Assembly: GCF_034651555.1 (NCBI RefSeq)
Contig: NZ_JAYEEQ010000006.1
Coordinates: 62,001 to 126,000, forward strand
Source of the DNA: Aurantibrevibacter litoralis
Lineage (GTDB): Bacteria; Bacteroidota; Bacteroidia; Flavobacteriales; Flavobacteriaceae
Length of the DNA stretch: 64,000 nt
Direction of reading: 5' to 3'
Shown here: one piece after another, positions 8,489 to 15,389 of the stretch
Position numbering within the stretch: position 1 is the stretch's first letter
How the letters are laid out: each line of letters opens with the position of its first letter
Made by a program: the position numbers and the translations under genes
The notes under the pieces: generated by a model
The model's database searches: none
What the model saw: only the letters and a program-made list of their open reading frames with translations
Told to the model about the DNA's origin: nothing

Positions 8489-9312
8489 TTATGGTTTGAG
8501 CCTTTGCGTAGGTACGGAATCCGTCTTAATAACCCTCCATGGTACTTTTTTGGCAGGTTCCTTTCCGTTTCGGGTATACTTAGATCGCCTTGGATGTCTC
8601 CATTGCCAAGTCGCTCCTATACGCCATGCAAGTTGATCCGGCGATGATCATGCGCTTCATTATTGATCCGTATGGAGTGAACCCCATTCCGCACTACTTT
8701 TTCACGTACTGCTATATCGCGAAACGCATATTGATTACTATCAGGCTCATAAGCATCATTTAATATAGTAAAAGCTTGTTTTACAGTTGGATCAAGGTAC
8801 ATATTGGCTCATTTCTTGCTCGTCCTTGTGCTGCATACAACCAAAACTTGGTCTCTTCTTTTTGATCTGCCTTAAAAAAGTTCGCAGGAAAATGCATATA
8901 GCACCAAAGGATTAAAGGTATTTAGATTTTGCGAAATTTGGTAAGCGATATGCGATTTAAAGGATTGATCACTACCATTTAAAATTACCAAAGCTTCATT
9001 ATGGCGCGCCACAACAATTTCCATAAAAAATTTCTTGAAACTGACTATCCCCGAGGCAAGCCATAGGGGTATTTCGCCAGTTTCATTTTGGCCTTTGGGC
9101 CAAAATCCGAAATTTTGTATTTTACCTCACCCGGAACTGCAAAAAGGCAGTTCCGACCTCTCCAAAGGAGAGGTAAATAGGAAACCCCCACCCAAGGGTC
9201 GGGGAATCTTTAGATTGAAAATACTTTTAGTTTCAATACATTTTGTCTGCCCGTTTGTCGTATGCAATGAAATGAACGCTAAACAGCCTAACAAAATGGT
9301 ACCTTGCTTCAT
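8489..9312 (-). pseudogene. Frameshifted exported-protein gene split by repeat copy 2
   Basis: Read on the minus strand, a plausible protein can be pieced together only by changing frame. A start at 9312 gives a signal peptide (MKQGTILLGCLAFISLHTTN, then GQ). Coding then runs straight into the hairpin repeat (about 9024-9221). Beyond it MEIVVARHNEALVILNGS continues from 9024, then WCYMHFPANFFKADQ in a second frame, then YLDPTVKQAFTILNDAYEP (8802-8617) in a third, and finally DQLAWRIGATWQWRHP ending at a stop at 8489-8491 in a fourth segment. At least three frame disruptions plus the insertion make it a pseudogene. I do not recognise the family. Confidence 0.55.
9024..9221 (+). repeat. Dispersed multi-hairpin repeat, copy 2
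   Basis: A full-length copy (~197 bp). In order it holds GAAACTG/CAGTTTC arms enclosing CCCC/GGGG; the perfect hairpin TTTTGGCCTTTGGGCCAAAA; GGAACTGC-AAAAAG-GCAGTTCC; CCTCTCC-AAA-GGAGAGG; and CCCC-ACCC-AA-GGGT-GGGG with one central mismatch. The right end is CTTTAGATTGAAAA. It interrupts a minus-strand reading frame (see pseudogene). The plus-strand frame KLTIPEASHRG stays open across it, as in the other copies, but is not considered a gene. Confidence 0.92.
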
Positions 9313-9431
9313 GATTAGTTCAACTTCTACATTTAACAATAGAGGCCGATCTGGGTACATTTTTGGTTCGCAACACCTCCTATACCGTTCCTAATAACAA
9401 AACACGCTAAAGTTACCCTTGGTTAAAAACG

Positions 9432-10907
9432 CTATTTTGTACCCACTCTGGGTTGCGGAATAGGCGGTGGGCCCGGAGGTAGCATGGCCTCCCATACCTC
9501 GGTTCCTTTTCTTTCAACAAATTCTGCCCTAATTTCCGTTCTTAATTTTTCATTCTCGAACAAATCTACCATAGTAGCACCTAAGGTTTTGGCAGCAAAC
9601 AACATGCCTTTATGACCTATGCTCATACCTCCGGATGCGACTACGACCCAAGAGTGCCAAGGCGAACCATGTGGTGCCGTGGTAGCCAGCAATGAAATTT
9701 CCGGCACAATATAACTTACATCTCCTACATCCGTAGACCCCCCCTCGGGATCCTCTTTGGTTTTATCCAAAGGTTGAATCTTTCCATTAATTCCATTTTT
9801 CTCCAAACCGTAATTCTCCATAAGGGTATCGGCAAAATCCAATTCTTCTTGAGTATACGTAATAGGCCCAACGATTTCCATGTTTTTTTGAAGCACTTTT
9901 GCTCCGGTTTCATTTACGAGGATTTCATAGAGTCCATTATTCAATTGAATATCATATTCCACCCCTGCCATGAGAGCGGCTCCTTTAGCGATTTCCCTCA
10001 TACGCTCCGTAACCTCTGCTACTCCACTGCGTTTCGAATCGCGTATCCAAAGCCAAACGGCAGCCTCATCTGGAATTACATTGGGTATTTTACCTCCATC
10101 ACTATACACATAATGCATACGTACACTGGGTCTAACATGTTCCCTCAAAGAATTAATACCATCTGTAAAAAACTCAGCGGCATCCAGAGCACTGCGGCCA
10201 TTCCAAGGGTCGGAGGCGGCATGGGCACTTTTTCCCCTAAAGGAAATGGTATAGTCCGAGACGGACTGCGAACTTTGTATCCCTGCTTTGTTTTCATAAT
10301 CGGGATGCCAATCTAAACATACATCCAAATCATCGAACAATCCGGCACGGCCCATATACACTTTTCCTGCCAAATCTTCTTCAGCAGGAGTTCCGTAAAA
10401 CCGAATAGTGCCTTTTAGTTTGCCTTCTGCAATTAATTCCTTTATAGCAACGGCAGCGCCCAAACTACCAGGTCCAAACATATTATGACCACATCCATGT
10501 CCGGGTGCTCCAAGGTGCAATGGTTCCTTAGTAGGAAGTGCCTTTTGAGAAAGTCCGGGCAACGCATCGTATTCGCCCATAATTCCAATGATGGGCTTCC
10601 CCGAACCATATTCTGCGATAAAAGCCGTGGGCATTTCCGCAACACCTCTTTGTACCCGAAAGCCTTGTTTTTCGGCATAATCTGCCAATACTTGTGCGGA
10701 ATTGGTCTCCAGTAAAGCCGTTTCTGCGAAAGCCCAAATCTGATCACTAAGGTGAATCAAATTTTCTTGATGTTTTTCAACCGATGCTATTACAGCTCGT
10801 TTATTCTTAGACACTTTTTGCTGCCCAAGGGCAGTAATACAAATAAAACTCGCCAAAAGAATTAAAAACGTGTTGGAGTTTTGCATGATTTTTTTGTAGT
10901 GATTCAT
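9432..10907 (-). CDS. Exported M20-family amidohydrolase (AbgB-like)
   Basis: A 491-residue metallopeptidase-like amidohydrolase of the M20 family, closest in pattern to aminobenzoyl-glutamate hydrolase subunit B/peptidase M20D. An N-terminal signal peptide (about 8-29, ending ITALGQQ) indicates export. Metal-site motifs visible are GIMGEYDALPGL, GHGCGHNMFG and PAEED; the dimerisation/lid domain (SYTISFRGKSAHAA-like DYTISFRGKSAHAASDPW) follows. A further ATG at 10886 would give a more typical signal peptide. It probably cleaves N-acyl or peptide-like amides outside the cytoplasm. It is monocistronic, with a 345-nt upstream region lacking other genes. Confidence 0.88.
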   Translation of the reverse strand: MNHYKKIMQNSNTFLILLASFICITALGQQKVSKNKRAVIASVEKHQENLIHLSDQIWAFAETALLETNSAQVLADYAEKQGFRVQRGVAEMPTAFIAEYGSGKPIIGIMGEYDALPGLSQKALPTKEPLHLGAPGHGCGHNMFGPGSLGAAVAIKELIAEGKLKGTIRFYGTPAEEDLAGKVYMGRAGLFDDLDVCLDWHPDYENKAGIQSSQSVSDYTISFRGKSAHAASDPWNGRSALDAAEFFTDGINSLREHVRPSVRMHYVYSDGGKIPNVIPDEAAVWLWIRDSKRSGVAEVTERMREIAKGAALMAGVEYDIQLNNGLYEILVNETGAKVLQKNMEIVGPITYTQEELDFADTLMENYGLEKNGINGKIQPLDKTKEDPEGGSTDVGDVSYIVPEISLLATTAPHGSPWHSWVVVASGGMSIGHKGMLFAAKTLGATMVDLFENEKLRTEIRAEFVERKGTEVWEAMLPPGPPPIPQPRVGTK

Positions 10908-11252
10908 TTTGTTTGGTTTTTGAATGAAGGTAGCAAAAAGTATACACTTGGTACTACCTCAATTTTGTACAAGGTAGAAATTTACGTCAATTAAAAAGCC
11001 TATTCGATCAAAATTTTGAAGTGCAAATAAACGATTATACGACCCTTTTAATAAGAAATAGCCGTGACCTCCGTTATTAAAGAGGACAACTTAGGTCTTA
11101 CTTCCTTAAACAAACCTTAGGATAGCGATCTGTTTTGGGGAACTAGAAGCCTTTATCAAAAGAAGTGACTATATCATGAGATTTAAACACGTTGGCATTT
11201 CCCTTATGGATATACTTTGTAAAAACACGTCGTTATACGTAAACTTACGCTG
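10908..11252. other. Intergenic stretch without recognised gene
   Basis: This 345-nt divergent gap separates the M20 amidohydrolase start from the 56-aa lipoprotein gene. It holds no open frame of note and no repeat copy. Near its right end a TTG followed after about 18 nt by TACTTTG (one base short of the -7 consensus) could be the promoter of the small lipoprotein gene. Confidence 0.5.
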
Positions 11253-11423
11253 ATGAAAAAAATAGTAATCCCTTTGTTGGTTCTCTTTAGTTTGGTATAC
11301 TTTAGCAGCTGCGATGGTAATGAAGATGATTCCGGTATTCTTATTATACAACCTGTAGACAGCACCCAAACGAAATCGGGAGATACTCATGGTTTAAGTA
11401 TTTCCGAAGGTGGGGATTTTTAG
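11253..11423 (+). CDS. Micro-lipoprotein, 56 aa
   Basis: ATG 11253 to TAG 11421-11423. MKKIVIPLLVLFSLVYFSSC is a clean lipoprotein signal peptide with the lipidated cysteine at residue 20, followed by an acidic DGNEDDSG segment that in Bacteroidota can favour surface export, then a short polar tail ending in GGDF. The basic N-terminus, hydrophobic core and lipobox are unlikely to arise by chance in a 56-codon frame. Function unknown. It is too short for most gene callers. Confidence 0.7.
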   Translation: MKKIVIPLLVLFSLVYFSSCDGNEDDSGILIIQPVDSTQTKSGDTHGLSISEGGDF

Positions 11424-11520
11424 CACAATAGTTCAATCTAAGAATGATAGTTGAACCTTACATAAATGTCCTATAGAAGTAGTTCGACTCCGATTTTGAT
11501 AATCATCCCTTAGCGGTGTT

Positions 11521-11679
11521 TTATTTTTTAAAATTTTCTCCACCTTTACCTCCACCTTTCTCAATAGTTGACCTTTGAGAAGGATTGGTTTGCGGTATTT
11601 GCCTGCCGGAATTACCAGAGCTATTGTTTCCCCTAGGATTCCCTGAATCCCCATTGTTATTATCATTTTCTTCAGCCAT
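11521..11679 (-). CDS. Small Gly/Asn-rich peptide, 52 aa
   Basis: The ATG at 11679 overlaps the stop of the upstream membrane protein gene in the sequence ATGGCTGA, so translation is probably coupled. The peptide begins MAEENDNNNGDSGNPRGNNS and ends with a Gly/Lys-rich KGGGKGGENFKK. It is hydrophilic and probably disordered, with an acidic head and a basic tail. I recognise no family. The coupling to a three-TM protein suggests the two act together. Confidence 0.6.
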   Translation of the reverse strand: MAEENDNNNGDSGNPRGNNSSGNSGRQIPQTNPSQRSTIEKGGGKGGENFKK

Positions 11680-12163
11680 TAGAACTACAATTTATTACCA
11701 ATACGTTTATAAAAAAAATTAAAGTCAAACAAATAGCACTTACAAAAATAAAAATAAGTCCGTATTTGAGATTATTGTTTTGTTTTTTTAGTGTTTCTTT
11801 ATTGTCGTTAAAAGAATCTCTATTTGCCCCAATTTCAAAATCATATATATCTCTACTATCCTCTTTGTTAATTAAAATATCAAATTCACTAAAGTTAATT
11901 CCGTGATACATTTTTTTAGGAAACAATGATTTAATTAGGAAATAAAGTCCAACTAGGTTTAAAATAATTGGAATTGAAAATACAAAAATCCAAGTTGTGC
12001 TTTTTTCAAAATTGTCAAAAAGTCCAAAAGCCAATGGAATAAATAGCGACGAAATAGAAACAAAAGTTCCAGCTTTACTGTTGTTAGAATCTATTGAGTT
12101 TAATTGGTCATTCAATAACTCTCTCGATTTTTGTGCTAAAATTTCTGAATTTCTATTTTCCAT
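11672..12163 (-). CDS. Three-TM membrane protein with N-terminal helix
   Basis: A 163-residue protein when started at ATG 12163 (MENRNSEIL); the frame extends to a TTG at 12181. An N-terminal amphipathic helix (about 1-28, KSRELLNDQLNSIDSNNSKA) leads into TM segments near 31-49, 58-80 and 132-156, with a cytosolic-type loop of about 50 residues between the second and third. The helix-KAGTFVSISSL-TM pattern recalls SLATT and Pycsar-effector (PycTM) membrane modules, but no nucleotide cyclase or nuclease gene is adjacent, so a defence role is only a suggestion. The sequence is more AT-rich than its neighbours. It follows folD on the same strand with about 30 nt between stop and ATG. Confidence 0.7.
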   Translation of the reverse strand: MENRNSEILAQKSRELLNDQLNSIDSNNSKAGTFVSISSLFIPLAFGLFDNFEKSTTWIFVFSIPIILNLVGLYFLIKSLFPKKMYHGINFSEFDILINKEDSRDIYDFEIGANRDSFNDNKETLKKQNNNLKYGLIFIFVSAICLTLIFFINVLVINCSSNG

Positions 12164-12191
12164 TTCCAAAATTACCGACAACTACCAGATA

Positions 12192-13079
12192 CTATAACTT
12201 TCTATTACGATGCCTTTCCCGAGCCAATAAGGTATTTTTTAGTAGCATGGCAATGGTCATAGGGCCCACTCCACCGGGTACTGGGGTTATAAAAGATGCC
12301 TTTTTGCTTACATTCTCAAAATCTACATCGCCGGTAATATAGTAGCCTTTTTCTTTGGTATCGTCTGCCACTCGCGTAATCCCCACATCAATCACCACGG
12401 CATCATCCTTTACCATTTCTGCCTTTAGGAATCTGGGAACCCCCAATGCGGAGATCACAATATCTGCCTGAGAAATAATTTGGGTAATGTTTTTGGTATG
12501 GCTATGGGTTAAAGTCACGGTTGAGTTTCCGGGCCACCCTTTGCGCCCCATTAAAATGCTCATAGGCCTTCCTACAATATGGCTTCTGCCAATTACTACA
12601 GTATGTTTACCTTGGGTGTCTACGTTGTATCGTTCTAAAAGCTCCAAAATTCCGAAGGGCGTTGCCGGAATAAACGTGCTCATATCCAACGCCATTTTAC
12701 CAAAATTGGTAGGGTGAAAACCATCTACGTCCTTGTCCGGATCTATAGCCATAATTACGGCTTGGGTATTTATTTGTTCCGGCAAAGGCAACTGAACTAT
12801 AAAACCATCTATATCGGTATCTTTATTGAGTTCTTCTATTTTTCGGAGCAATTCCTGCTCTGAGGTAGTGCTGGGAAGTCGCACCATGGTTGATTCAAAA
12901 CCAACCCTTTCGCAGGATTTTACTTTACTGCCTACATACGTAAGACTTGCCCCGTCACTACCCACAATTACAGCAGCCAAATGCGGCACTTTTTCACCTC
13001 GTTCGCGCATTTTGGCTACCTCAGCCGCTATTTCTTCTTTAATTTCGTTTGCTATTTTTTTTCCGTCTAGTAGCTTCAT
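12192..13079 (-). CDS. folD: Bifunctional methylenetetrahydrofolate dehydrogenase/cyclohydrolase FolD
   Basis: A 295-residue protein, the usual family length. It interconverts 5,10-methylene-, methenyl- and 10-formyl-tetrahydrofolate with NADP+. Recognisable blocks are LDGKKIANEIKEEI at the N-terminus, a YVGSKVKSCERVG segment containing the catalytic Tyr and Lys, GFIVQLPLPEQIN, the NADP-binding GRSHIVGRPMSILM and the C-terminal TPVPGGVGPMTIAML. The ATG at 13079 gives the standard N-terminus. It lies downstream of ffh on the same strand, but a hairpin repeat and a heptamer array separate them. Confidence 0.97.
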   Translation of the reverse strand: MKLLDGKKIANEIKEEIAAEVAKMRERGEKVPHLAAVIVGSDGASLTYVGSKVKSCERVGFESTMVRLPSTTSEQELLRKIEELNKDTDIDGFIVQLPLPEQINTQAVIMAIDPDKDVDGFHPTNFGKMALDMSTFIPATPFGILELLERYNVDTQGKHTVVIGRSHIVGRPMSILMGRKGWPGNSTVTLTHSHTKNITQIISQADIVISALGVPRFLKAEMVKDDAVVIDVGITRVADDTKEKGYYITGDVDFENVSKKASFITPVPGGVGPMTIAMLLKNTLLARERHRNRKL

Positions 13080-13096
13080 GTTGGTTTTACGTTTTT

Positions 13097-13152
13097 AGTT
13101 GATGGTTGTTCATAGATGGTTGATCGTTGATGGTTGTTCGTTGATGGTTGAT
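13097..13152 (+). repeat. Heptanucleotide tandem array B
   Basis: Eight consecutive 7-nt units in register, mostly (A/G/C)GTTG(A/T)T with one divergent unit (CATAGAT). It lies immediately upstream of folD and about 50 nt from hairpin repeat copy 3. Confidence 0.85.
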
Positions 13153-13201
13153 GATGTATTATTTTATAACCTTAGTACCTTTAATCCTTAAACTTGTAAC
13201 A

Positions 13202-13396
13202 ATAAAAAATTTCTTGAAACTGACTATCCCCGAGGCAAGCCATAGGGGTATTTCGCCAGTTTCATTTTGGCCTTTGGGCCAAAAACCGAAATTTTGTATT
13301 TCACCTCACCCGGAACTGCATATAGACAGTTCCGATCGCTCCAAAGGAGAGGTAAATAGGAAACCCCTACCCAAGGGTCGGGGAATCTTTAGATTA
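13202..13396 (+). repeat. Dispersed multi-hairpin repeat, copy 3
   Basis: A full-length copy with the same left end (AAAAAATTTCTTGAAACTG) and right end (CTTTAGATTAAA). The central hairpin TTTTGGCCTTTGGGCCAAAA is perfect, while the GGAACTG/CAGTTCC stem has a changed loop (CATATAGA) and the CCTCTCC arm has a substitution. It ends 13 nt from the ffh stop, in the position of a 3' transcript end. Confidence 0.92.
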
Positions 13397-13409
13397 AACC
13401 TTGCACAAA

Positions 13410-14747
13410 TTATCTCATACCCTTTATACCACCCATCATTTGCATCATTTTTTTACCACCTCCTCCTTGCATCATTTTCATCATCTTACTCATTTGTTCA
13501 AATTGCTTTAGAAGCTGATTTATTTCCTGTACTGTTGTGCCACTGCCCAATGCAATACGTTTTTTTCTACTGGCATCTAATTTTGATGGCGTTGAGCGCT
13601 CCAGGGGGGTCATGGAATGAATAATCGCTTCTATATGCTTAAAGGCATCATCATCTATGTCCAGATCCTTTAAGGCTTTTCCCGCACCGGGAATCATCCC
13701 CATCAAATCCTTTAGGCTTCCCATTTTCTTAATCTGCTGAATTTGACTTAAAAAGTCATCAAAACCAAACTGGTTTTTGGCAATTTTCTTTTGAATTTTT
13801 CGAGCTTCTTCTTCATCAAATTGCTCCTGCGCGCGCTCTACTAATGAAACCACATCGCCCATCCCCAAAATACGATCGGCCATACGGGAAGGATAGAATA
13901 CGTCTATGGCATCCATTTTTTCTCCCGTTCCTATAAATTTTATAGGTTTATTTACAACAGATTTAATAGAAATGGCAGCTCCACCACGGGTATCCCCGTC
14001 TAATTTGGTAAGAATTACACCATCAAAATTAAGAATATCATTAAAGGCTTTAGCTGTATTTACGGCATCTTGCCCTGTCATGGCATCTACCACAAACAAG
14101 GTTTCCTGAGGTTGAATGGCTTTGTGAATGTTCGCAATTTCAGCCATCATTTCTTCGTCGATCGCCAAGCGTCCTGCGGTATCTATAATCACCACATTGT
14201 TCCCATTTTCTTTGGCATAAGCGATTCCTGCTTTTGCAATGGTCACAGGATCGTTGCTTTCTTTATCTGAAAAAACCGGGATACCCAATTGTTCGCCAAC
14301 AATATGCAATTGATCTATAGCGGCAGGCCGGTACACATCGCAAGCAACCAATAAAGGTTTTTTTGATTTTTTAGATTGAAGATAATTTGCCAATTTTCCT
14401 GAGAAAGTGGTTTTCCCAGAACCCTGCAACCCCGACATAAGAATTACCGAGGGATTTGCAGACAGATGAATACCCACTTCTTCCCCACCCATTAATTCGG
14501 TGAGTTCATCCTTAACGATTTTCACCAATAACTGACCCGGTTGCAAGGTGGTTAGTACATGCTGGCCCAGAGCCTTTTCCTTTACTTTATTGGTAAATTC
14601 CTTAGCAATTTTAAAATTAACGTCGGCGTCTAACAAGGCACGGCGGACTTCCTTTAAGGTTTCTGCCACGTTGATCTCCGTAATCTGTCCATGTCCTTTA
14701 AGCACATGGAGCGCCTTGTCTAATTTTTCACTTAAATTATTGAACAT
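13410..14747 (-). CDS. ffh: Signal recognition particle GTPase Ffh
   Basis: A 445-residue SRP54 protein that binds signal sequences of nascent membrane proteins and delivers them to FtsY. The N domain (1-95) is followed by the G domain with P-loop GLQGSGKTT at 106-114, DTAGR, TKLDGD and the GTGEKMDAIDVF closing block. The M domain follows, with the SMTPLERSTPSKLDASRKKRIA RNA-binding region and a Met-rich tail (MSKMMKMMQ, MMQMMGG). A -7 element lies at 14773-14780. The stop lies 13 nt from repeat copy 3. Confidence 0.97.
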   Translation of the reverse strand: MFNNLSEKLDKALHVLKGHGQITEINVAETLKEVRRALLDADVNFKIAKEFTNKVKEKALGQHVLTTLQPGQLLVKIVKDELTELMGGEEVGIHLSANPSVILMSGLQGSGKTTFSGKLANYLQSKKSKKPLLVACDVYRPAAIDQLHIVGEQLGIPVFSDKESNDPVTIAKAGIAYAKENGNNVVIIDTAGRLAIDEEMMAEIANIHKAIQPQETLFVVDAMTGQDAVNTAKAFNDILNFDGVILTKLDGDTRGGAAISIKSVVNKPIKFIGTGEKMDAIDVFYPSRMADRILGMGDVVSLVERAQEQFDEEEARKIQKKIAKNQFGFDDFLSQIQQIKKMGSLKDLMGMIPGAGKALKDLDIDDDAFKHIEAIIHSMTPLERSTPSKLDASRKKRIALGSGTTVQEINQLLKQFEQMSKMMKMMQGGGGKKMMQMMGGIKGMR

Positions 14748-14772
14748 TGTATTCCGATATTATAGGGAATTG

Positions 14773-14780
14773 CAAATTTA
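14773..14780 (-). promoter_or_regulatory. Candidate -7 promoter element of ffh
   Basis: On the minus strand this reads TAAATTTG, which fits TAnnTTTG. It ends about 25 nt before the ffh ATG. No TTG sits at the ideal 19-nt distance upstream. Confidence 0.45.
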
Positions 14781-14821
14781 AGAATATGGTTGGGATGTTC
14801 GCAGTTTGTAGCCAAAAATAT

Positions 14822-14859
14822 AAAAAAGAAAAGGGCAGCTTCTCGCGAAGCTACCCTTT
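14822..14859 (-). terminator. Rho-independent terminator of the 157-aa lipoprotein gene
   Basis: On the minus strand AAGGGTAGCTTC-GCGA-GAAGCTGCCCTT forms a strong stem with one mismatch and is followed by TTTCTTTTTT. It lies 25 nt after the stop at 14885 and separates this transcript from ffh. Confidence 0.85.
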
Positions 14860-14884
14860 CAGAGCTTGGGGCAAAAAAGGTTTA

Positions 14885-15358
14885 TTATTTTTCGAAGGTT
14901 AGAAAATCGGTACCTCCGTTTCCGCCACTTACATGAGTCAATTTTATAGTAGTGGCAGAGAATTCCAGAATATCCCAGTCCTCGGACAACTCCTCAAAAT
15001 TTGATGGTGTTGCAAAAAAGATATTAAAATCGACATCACTGCTACTTGGATTGTCATCATCGCTAGAATTGGAATCAGTTACCGACCAGACACCGGACAC
15101 CGTTTGATTGCCATTTGTAGCAACCAAGGTGCCATCGTCGTTAAAAGAGAATATAAAATTTGTAAAATTCGTAGTCTCCTCCTTATCTGTATCGAAAAAA
15201 AAGGTAATCCTCCAATCTCCATTAACTACCGAAGACCTGATGGCGTTGATATCGGTGCTTGTAATTTGATCGTTTTCCGAATCGCTGCTACTATCACAGG
15301 AAATCATAGACAGTAAGGAAACAAAGAATAAAGCGGGTACCACAAGTGTTTTTTTCAT
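14885..15358 (-). CDS. Lipoprotein with a single lipocalin-like domain
   Basis: A 157-residue lipoprotein with lipidated Cys21 after FFVSLLSMIS, then an acidic Ser/Asp-rich linker. The domain from about residue 38 (IRSSVVNGDWRITFFFD) to the C-terminus (GTDFLTFEK) aligns by eye with the last domain of the 483-aa lipoprotein upstream: the NGDWRI, FSFNDDGTL, VSGVWSV, SEDWDILEFSATTIKL and C-terminal LTFEK blocks correspond to GGDWVV, FSFDPNH, IQRGLWRV, TDDWDIVSATASRIEL and LVFEK. It is thus a duplicated stand-alone domain. It sits 31 nt downstream of that gene, probably cotranscribed. Ligand unknown. Confidence 0.8.
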   Translation of the reverse strand: MKKTLVVPALFFVSLLSMISCDSSSDSENDQITSTDINAIRSSVVNGDWRITFFFDTDKEETTNFTNFIFSFNDDGTLVATNGNQTVSGVWSVTDSNSSDDDNPSSSDVDFNIFFATPSNFEELSEDWDILEFSATTIKLTHVSGGNGGTDFLTFEK

Positions 15359-15389
15359 TTTATATTCTATTTTAAATTATTTTTATGTA

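Noticed and set aside
8617..8802. 61-aa frame as an intact gene
   Set aside because: Its ends coincide with frame changes and coding-like sequence continues on both sides in other frames, so it is treated as part of a pseudogene.
9035..9394. Open frame KLTIPEASHRG... across repeat copies (also at 13148-13624 and 50407-50607)
   Set aside because: It lies within the hairpin repeat; the frame is kept because copies lack indels, the flanks differ, and the same bases form hairpins. No independent sign of coding.
11433..11666. 77-aa minus-strand frame
   Set aside because: It overlaps the coupled 52-aa gene in another frame; the 52-aa frame has the better start (ATGGCTGA overlap) and composition.
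11672..12163. Pycsar or CBASS defence system
   Set aside because: The TM pattern is similar, but no cyclase, nucleotidyltransferase or sensor gene lies nearby; kept only as a suggestion.
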